Source: DASZBX01 sp035943635 (GTDB lineage: Bacteria > Actinomycetota > Actinomycetes > Streptomycetales > Catenulisporaceae). Taken from it: a stretch of DNA of 37,100 nt. Made by a program: the position numbers and the translations under genes. This document shows positions 32,417 to 37,100 of this stretch, piece by piece (position 1 is the first letter of the stretch; each line of letters opens with the position of its first letter). Where the stretch lies: positions 1 through 37,100 of the forward strand of contig DASZBX010000093.1 of assembly GCA_035943635.1 (NCBI GenBank). Reading direction: 5' to 3'. The notes under the pieces were generated by a model that searched no databases, was not told where the DNA came from, and was given only the letters and a program-made list of their open reading frames with translations.

Positions 32417-34426
32417 ATGCGACGACTCAAACACCCAGCCCTCTACTTAGGCATCGGCCTCCTGACCGCGGTCAGCTCCGCCGCGTCCACCACGATGGCC
32501 GCAGCAGCCAGCGCCGCCCCCGACCACCGGCCACCCGGCAACGCAACGCCTGCCGCGCACGTATGGATCACCACCGCCGACGGCACCGACAAACTCAGCG
32601 ACCTGGGCACGGTCAACTTCGCCGACACCACGACGACCGCCGCGAGCACCGCGCCGACGGTCGTCGTGGACCCGGCCCAGACGTTCCAGACCATGCAGGG
32701 CTTCGGCGGCGCGCTCACCGACTCCTCCGCCTCGGTCCTCTACACCCTCCCGGCCGCCCAGCGCGCCCAGGTGATGGCCTCGCTCTTCTCCCCGATCACC
32801 GGCGACGGCCTGGACTACCTGCGCCAGCCGATCGGCGCGTCCGACATGGTCAGCACGGCCGCGTACACATACGACGACCTCGCACCCGGCCAGACGGACT
32901 ACAGCATGAAGGACTTCAGCGTCGCCCACGACCAGGCGCAGATCCTGCCCCTGCTCCGCCAGGCCGAGCACCTGAACCCGAACCTGCAGGTCATCGCCTC
33001 CCCGTGGAGCGCCCCGGCCTGGATGAAGACCACCGACTCGCTGGACGGCGGCCGCCTGATCGACAGCCCGAAGATCTATCAGGCCTACGCGCTGTACCTG
33101 CTGAAGTTCATTGAGGCATACCGCGCGAACGGCGTGAACGTCGACACGATCACCGTGCAGAACGAACCGCAGAACCGCACCCCCGACGGCTACCCGGGCA
33201 CGGACATGCCCTCGTCGCAGGAAGAGGCGGTCATCGAAGACCTCGGCCCGCTGCTCCAGGCCGCCCACCTGCACACGCAGATCTTCGCCTATGACCACAA
33301 CTGGTCCGAGCACCCCAACGACATCGCCAACACGCCGCCCGACGAGACGGCCGACATCAACGACTACCCGGAACAGGTGCTCGCCTCCCCGGCCGCCAAG
33401 TGGATCTCGGGCGTGGCGTTCCACTGCTACTACGGCGACCCGAGCGCGATGACCGCGTTCCACGAGCAGTACCCGAAGATGCAGATCATGGAGACCGAAT
33501 GCTCCGGCAGCGAGTCGACCGACCCGGCCGACACGTTCTCCGACACCCTCAAGTGGCACTCGAGAAACCTGGAGATCGGCTCGCCGCGCAACTGGTCGAG
33601 CACCGTGGTCAACTGGAACATAGCCCTGAACCAGGACAACGGCCCGCACGTGGGCGGCTGCGCGACCTGCACCGGAATCCTGACCATCGGCCCCGGCGAC
33701 ACGGTCACCCCGGACGCCGAGTACTACGCACTGGGCCAGCTCTCGAGATTCGTCAAACCCGGCGCGGTCCGCATCGGCAGCACCTCGTTCGGCACAACCG
33801 GCTGGAACGGCGAGGTGATGGACGTGGCGTTCAAGAACCCTGACGGCTCCACGGTTCTGGTCGCCCACAACGAGAACGACAACCCGCAGACCTTCGCTGT
33901 TCAGGAGGGTACTGAGCAGTTCACCTACACCCTGCCCGGCGATTCCCTGGCGACGTTCGTCTGGACCGGGAACCTGGCCGGCCCGCGCGCGCTGCGCCAG
34001 GTAGACCCGACCGGCTGGACCGCCACCGCTGACCCGAACGGTCCCACCAACTCCTGCTGCACCGCCGACGTGGCCGCCAACGCCGCCGACGCCGACGCCA
34101 GCACCCGGTTCTCGACCGGCGAGGGCCAGGCCCCCGGCCAGTACCTTCAGGTCGACTTCGGCAAGCTTGTGCCCGCCAAGCAGGTGGTGTTCGACACCGG
34201 CGCGTCCACCGGCGACTACCCGCGCGCCTATGAAGTCCAGGTCAGCCGCAACGGCACCACCTGGACCACCGCGGTGGCCAATGCCCAGGGAACGGGCCAA
34301 TTCACCATCGCCAACCTCAACGGCGCTCCGATCCAGTACGTCAGCATTTCTCTCACCGGGACCGATGCGAACGACTGGTGGAGCATCGCCGACGTGCGCG
34401 CCTACACAGGCGACACCTGGCGCTGA
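32417..34426 (+). CDS. Secreted GH30 glycosidase with F5/8 type C (CBM32-like) module
   Basis: A 669-residue exported enzyme. Residues 1-34 are a signal peptide (MRRLKHPALYLGIGLLTAV to ASAAP). The GH30 domains (~75-520) contain GFGGALTDSSASVLY, YLRQPIGASDM, ASPWSAPAWMKTTDSL, acid/base E250 in VQNEPQNRTP, FHCYYGDPS and nucleophile E361 in METECSGSE. Residues ~530-665 form a discoidin/F5/8-C module (GWTATADPNG, ADADASTRFSTGEGQ, YLQVDFGKLVPAKQVVFD, WWSIADVRAY), often a galactose- or glucan-binding CBM32. It is closer to the cytosolic GH30 than to its neighbour in several motifs. No ribosome site is visible before ATG 32417, and a strong terminator precedes it. A hairpin terminator follows. Confidence 0.92.
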   Translation: MRRLKHPALYLGIGLLTAVSSAASTTMAAAASAAPDHRPPGNATPAAHVWITTADGTDKLSDLGTVNFADTTTTAASTAPTVVVDPAQTFQTMQGFGGALTDSSASVLYTLPAAQRAQVMASLFSPITGDGLDYLRQPIGASDMVSTAAYTYDDLAPGQTDYSMKDFSVAHDQAQILPLLRQAEHLNPNLQVIASPWSAPAWMKTTDSLDGGRLIDSPKIYQAYALYLLKFIEAYRANGVNVDTITVQNEPQNRTPDGYPGTDMPSSQEEAVIEDLGPLLQAAHLHTQIFAYDHNWSEHPNDIANTPPDETADINDYPEQVLASPAAKWISGVAFHCYYGDPSAMTAFHEQYPKMQIMETECSGSESTDPADTFSDTLKWHSRNLEIGSPRNWSSTVVNWNIALNQDNGPHVGGCATCTGILTIGPGDTVTPDAEYYALGQLSRFVKPGAVRIGSTSFGTTGWNGEVMDVAFKNPDGSTVLVAHNENDNPQTFAVQEGTEQFTYTLPGDSLATFVWTGNLAGPRALRQVDPTGWTATADPNGPTNSCCTADVAANAADADASTRFSTGEGQAPGQYLQVDFGKLVPAKQVVFDTGASTGDYPRAYEVQVSRNGTTWTTAVANAQGTGQFTIANLNGAPIQYVSISLTGTDANDWWSIADVRAYTGDTWR

Positions 34427-34447
34427 CCTGAGCCGCACACGGCCAAC

Positions 34448-34491
34448 GGCGATTCGCCCAGAGCAAGTGGTCCCGCTCTGGCCGAATCGCC
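34448..34491 (+). terminator. Hairpin terminator after the third GH30 gene
   Basis: GGCGATTCG (34448-34456) pairs with CGAATCGCC (34483-34491), then, past a single C/C mismatch, CCAGAGC (34458-34464) pairs with GCTCTGG (34475-34481), with a 10-base loop. The downstream sequence TTGCTT is T-rich. It starts 22 bases past the stop codon. Confidence 0.8.
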
Positions 34492-34509
34492 TTGCTTCCA
34501 GTTCCGGAT

Positions 34510-34930
34510 GAATACCTCATGCGCCGCGGCGAACAGCGGGAGCGCACTGGCCGGTTCTGGCACGAGACCGGCTACATCTTCACCGCCTCCATCGGCACGC
34601 CCATCGACCCACAGCAAACCACCGCGGGCATCAAAGCCCTCTGCGACCAGGCCGCAATCTGCCGTATCTGCTTCCCCGACCTCCGACACAGCTGCGCCAC
34701 ACTCCCAATCAAAACCAGCGTGCCGCTCGTCACCGTCCAACAGCTCCTCAGACACTCCAACATCACCACCACTGCCAACATCTACACCCACACCCGACTC
34801 CCCCACCAAGCCGACGCCCTCGGCCAACTCGACAAACAACTCAACCCCGAAAGCCCGTCCGCACGGACCCGGAAACCAAAAATCACCAGCGAAGACACCC
34901 CAGCGGCCGAGAACGGCGACAACATAACGG
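34510..34930 (+). pseudogene. C-terminal remnant of a tyrosine-recombinase integrase
   Basis: The frame carries the end of a pSAM2-like phage-type integrase: GYIFTASIGTPIDPQQTTAG, FPDLRHSCATLPIKTSV, VQQLLRHSNITTTANIYTH. The second catalytic Arg (LRHS), the His of RHSN and the nucleophile Tyr (IYTH) are present. The first catalytic Arg and the whole N-terminal core-binding domain (~250 residues) are missing. LRHSCATL replaces the usual LRHTAATL and LRHSN replaces LGHSS, small signs of decay. No ribosome site precedes it; it begins right after the GH30 terminator. It points to a past integrative element at this spot. Confidence 0.78.
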
Positions 34931-35222
34931 TGCCCTGGCCGGGCTTGTTCGCGGCGGCCGCGCCCCCGTGTCCGCTCGCGGTCCCGGACGCCTCCTTCGG
35001 AGTCGCGGCCGAGTTCGAGATCATCGAGTCGACGAAGCCGTGGAATCCGTTGGCCAGTGCGGAGAAGTGGACCGGGGCCAGTTGCAGTTCGGCGGCGTCC
35101 GCCGACGACGTGGCCATCACCAGGCTGAGTGTCAGCAGTGTGACAACCGCGGTGAGTCGAAGCCACAGCCGTCTCGCGCGGCGTCGGCTGATTCCGAGCA
35201 CACGTGACCCACTTTTACGCAT
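34930..35222 (-). pseudogene. Truncated N terminus of a secreted protein (possibly RHS-like)
   Basis: From ATG 35222 (GGGGGA just upstream) the minus strand encodes a clear signal peptide (RRRARRLWLRLTAVVTLLTL, then MATSSADAAE) and about 60 mature residues ending PKEASGTASGHGG and NKPGQGTV. After that the frame runs antisense through the integrase remnant to 34782 and loses coding character. The Ala/Gly-rich pro-region with PKxASGxAxG is reminiscent of the start of large actinobacterial RHS/YD-repeat proteins, but that is a guess. The gene seems cut by the event that left the integrase fragment. Confidence 0.6.
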
Positions 35223-35350
35223 TGGTCCCCCGTTGTCATTCTGTGTCACAGTGATCGTCAGAACAGATATTGACTATGGTGATCACTATGCGCCAGATGG
35301 CTCCGGACACTTATGCCAAACCGTTATGATCTGATCGGCCGGCAGGTGAC

Positions 35351-35854
35351 TCAGAGGTCTGCTTGCACGGCCGCTGCGACAGAGTTCGTAGACGTATCGG
35401 TGACCACTTTCACGTTGGCCGAGGCAGTTCCCTTACCCACTACCAGGAATCTCGTCTTCGCGTCGGTCGGGGCGATCGACTCCACTGCCGCGACTTCCAC
35501 CGGGCCGACGGCCACGACCAGTGCGCACTGCTGCTGCACCAGGCTGTTCGCGAAGGGCGTGACCGAGCCGACCGTCTCCGGCGTCGTGGTCGCGGACAGG
35601 AATTGGGACTGGCCGTTCGCCGCGTCGGCCGCCTTCGTCACCCCGGCCCACACCGGCGCGGCGTCCGTGCCGGCGACGCCCAGCGGTCCGGTCAGCAGGC
35701 AGATGGTCACGGTGTTGTAGACCCGTGCCCGTGCCGCCGGCCGGTAGGGCGCGGGTGCGGGAGACGGCCATACGATCACGGCGACGAGCGCGCCGACCGC
35801 GATCACCGCCGCCCCGCCGAGCCACCAACGCCAGCGCACCAGACGGTCACGCAT
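35351..35854 (-). CDS. Small membrane-anchored BMP/periplasmic-binding-like protein
   Basis: A 167-residue protein from ATG 35854 (GGGGGG seven bases upstream). The N terminus MRDRLVRWRWW precedes one transmembrane helix (LGGAAVIAVGALVAVIVW), so it is a signal-anchor protein. The external part (TICLLTGPLGVAGTDAAPVWAGVTKAA, seen as VTICLLTGPLG and PVWAGVTKAAD, then LVQQQCALVVAVGP and RFLVVGKG) follows the first beta-alpha-beta units of BMP-type substrate-binding proteins. It stops at about half the normal length, so it is a one-lobe or truncated relative. It lies 128 bp upstream of the cut secreted-protein gene, same strand. Confidence 0.7.
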   Translation of the reverse strand: MRDRLVRWRWWLGGAAVIAVGALVAVIVWPSPAPAPYRPAARARVYNTVTICLLTGPLGVAGTDAAPVWAGVTKAADAANGQSQFLSATTTPETVGSVTPFANSLVQQQCALVVAVGPVEVAAVESIAPTDAKTRFLVVGKGTASANVKVVTDTSTNSVAAAVQADL

Positions 35855-35953
35855 GAGTATTCCCCCCTGCTGATTCAACCCCGCGATGGTGATGATCACC
35901 GTGCCAGGCCGAAACCCTACCCCAGGAGGGAAAAACACACACGTCACTCGCCC

Positions 35954-36748
35954 TCAGTGATGCCCCCGGATGAAGCCCAGGTCACCTCCCCAGGCATCCA
36001 GGACATCCCCATGCCCCTCTCTCCGGGCCACCTGCTCGATCCCGGCGAACACAGCACGCTGCACGCCCGGGTCGCCGTCGGCGCAAATCAGCTCCAGTTG
36101 AGGCAGAAAAATCCCCGCCGCCCACTGCTCGCCTCCCAACGGCCGGTGCTCGAGCTCCCACTGCAGATACTTGTGATAGGGCCGAATCCGACCATGTAGG
36201 GCGAACAACACACTCAGCAAGAACGGAATGCTCTCAACCGCGTCCAACCGGGCTGCGAGCGTGCGCCCGTCTCGCCGGCTCTTCAGTGACCGATACACAG
36301 AATTCGTATACGGATCCAAGTACTCAGCCACGCACCGGTGAGAGTCCGGTGGCGCCAGCCGGGCCTTCTGCGCCGCCAGTTCGCCGAGCAATCCCCCGCA
36401 CCGGTCCAGCAGAACCCGGGCGCCGACGAACGAATACGCATCCCAGAACTCTGCCTCCCCTGGCAGGGCGTAGCCACGGAACTGTGTCAGCGTCCACACT
36501 GCCAGATCCAGGTTCGCAGACCGATACCCGGCCACGTCCAGGAGCCCGGCGGGCGCATCGTCATCGACAACGACCCAGACGTCGTAGTCCGACTCGGCCG
36601 TGGCCATGCCTTCCCGCGCCTGCGATCCGGTGAGGAGCAATCCGAGCACGCACGGATCATCGACGGCGCGCGCAACGAAGGCTTCAAAGGTGTCCTGAGC
36701 ACCGGAATCGGTCGGCAGAGACGCCAAAGCAACTCGATCAAGACTCAC
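35954..36748 (-). CDS. Nucleotidyltransferase-domain protein (aminoglycoside adenylyltransferase-like)
   Basis: A 264-residue protein from GTG 36748 (GGGAG five bases upstream); the frame is open to 36844 without support. Residues ~25-62 carry the polymerase-beta-type nucleotidyltransferase motif GSQAREGMATAESDYD, with G41-S42 and the metal-binding aspartates D54 and D56. The rest is helical (DAVESIPFLLSVLFALHGR, YHKYLQWELEHRPL), like the C-terminal helices of ANT(4')- or DUF4111-type enzymes. It may transfer AMP to a small molecule, possibly an antibiotic; the substrate is unknown. Confidence 0.82.
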   Translation of the reverse strand: MSLDRVALASLPTDSGAQDTFEAFVARAVDDPCVLGLLLTGSQAREGMATAESDYDVWVVVDDDAPAGLLDVAGYRSANLDLAVWTLTQFRGYALPGEAEFWDAYSFVGARVLLDRCGGLLGELAAQKARLAPPDSHRCVAEYLDPYTNSVYRSLKSRRDGRTLAARLDAVESIPFLLSVLFALHGRIRPYHKYLQWELEHRPLGGEQWAAGIFLPQLELICADGDPGVQRAVFAGIEQVARREGHGDVLDAWGGDLGFIRGHH

Positions 36749-37034
36749 GTGATCTCCCAAGGGTGAAATAAACCATTGCCCATACCCTGTCCGCGCGGTC
36801 GGTGGAAACCGCCGCGGGTGAGATCCCTTCGTCACGTGGCCCACTCTAGTGCCGTGGCCGGGAACGTTTGCCCCTTCCCGGTTCTAGGCGCAGTCGATAT
36901 TCACAGCGCGCCTGGCTGCGGACCGGGATGCGCCCACGGACGACCGAGTACGTGGGCGACCCTCTCTGTCAGTCTTTCTTGAGACGCCCGATCCTGGGTT
37001 AGTCTGAGAGGGCGAGACAGGAGCTGTACCACTG
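36749..37034. other. Divergent intergenic region at the right end
   Basis: No gene seen. A possible rightward promoter is TTGAGA (36979-36984) with TAGTCT (37000-37005), spacing 15, short of ideal. AGGAG at about 37019-37023 precedes the ATG at 37035 by 11 bases. Confidence 0.35.
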
Positions 37035-37100
37035 ATGAACACATCACCACGCCCAGGGGAGTTGCCCGGGGCCGATCCGTTCGAGCGTCCGAAGCGGCGG
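37035..37100 (+). CDS. Start of an unidentified gene, cut by the window end
   Basis: An ATG at 37035 opens a frame with no stop to the window edge, reading MNTSPRPGELPGADPFERPK. AGGAG lies 11 bases upstream and a weak promoter further up. Twenty-two codons are too few to name a family; the Pro/Gly/charged start suggests a disordered N terminus. Confidence 0.4.
   Translation, partial: MNTSPRPGELPGADPFERPKRR

Noticed and set aside
29703..34438. Very long minus-strand open frames (895 and 663 codons) under the secreted GH30 genes
   Set aside because: Antisense shadows of well-supported GH30/CBM genes; Gly/Val/Arg-rich with no motif or ribosome site.
34492..35334. Reading the integrase frame as an intact 280-residue protein
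   Set aside because: Past about 34930 the frame is the antisense of a signal-peptide gene, and the N-terminal half of an integrase is missing.

Overview
The window is very GC-rich, has third-position G/C bias throughout, and carries families typical of mycelial Actinobacteria: ROK and HxlR regulators, a TIGR00027-type methyltransferase, a DUF574-type methyltransferase, Tat/Sec-secreted glycoside hydrolases with CBM13/CBM6/CBM32 modules, and a ydaO-type riboswitch in front of a LysM/transglycosylase gene. It looks like chromosomal DNA of a Streptomyces- or Catenulispora-like soil actinomycete. The exact genus is inference.

Layout. 0.1-7.4 kb: a DeoR regulator, a hypothetical, an M20 amidohydrolase, an RDD membrane protein translationally coupled to a helical hypothetical, a probable DUF461-like lipoprotein, and a DUF4236/hypothetical pair. 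7.5-9.2 kb: a secreted LysM-transglycosylase with a strong terminator and a long leader that contains a cyclic-di-AMP (ydaO) riboswitch. 9.2-13.0 kb: a zinc-free MDR oxidoreductase divergent from an HxlR regulator, then an ACMSD-like amidohydrolase plus NTF2-like operon divergent from a TetR regulator. 13.0-13.65 kb: a rearrangement scar holding pieces of a sugar-porter gene and an aminoglycoside-phosphotransferase-like gene. 13.7-17.9 kb: xylose catabolism (xylA divergent from xylB and a ROK repressor). 17.9-18.8 kb: a methyltransferase.

19-34.4 kb holds the most notable content. There is a secreted GH18 chitinase with a ricin-type lectin domain, a Tat-secreted GH64 beta-1,3-glucanase with CBM6, and three GH30 glycosidases: one without a signal peptide, one secreted with two CBM13 modules, one secreted with an F5/8-C (CBM32-like) module. 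A ROK regulator sits inside the GH30 group. Chitin, beta-1,3-glucan and (if the GH30 enzymes are beta-1,6-glucanases) beta-1,6-glucan are the main polymers of fungal walls, so I read this as a candidate fungal-wall-degrading locus. Promoters carry family-specific operator candidates: a DasR-like and a CebR-like box before the chitinase, twin LacI-type boxes before GH64, and a perfect TCCAAA-N5-TTTGGA palindrome before the secreted GH30. The cluster is interrupted by a DUF1330 gene, a second HxlR/oxidoreductase pair and a DUF574-type methyltransferase.

34.5-37.1 kb: remains of an integrated element (C-terminal tyrosine-recombinase fragment) run head-on into a truncated secreted protein; then come a BMP-like membrane-anchored protein, a nucleotidyltransferase and the start of a gene that runs off the window. 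No tRNA, rRNA, CRISPR array or intact insertion sequence was seen.
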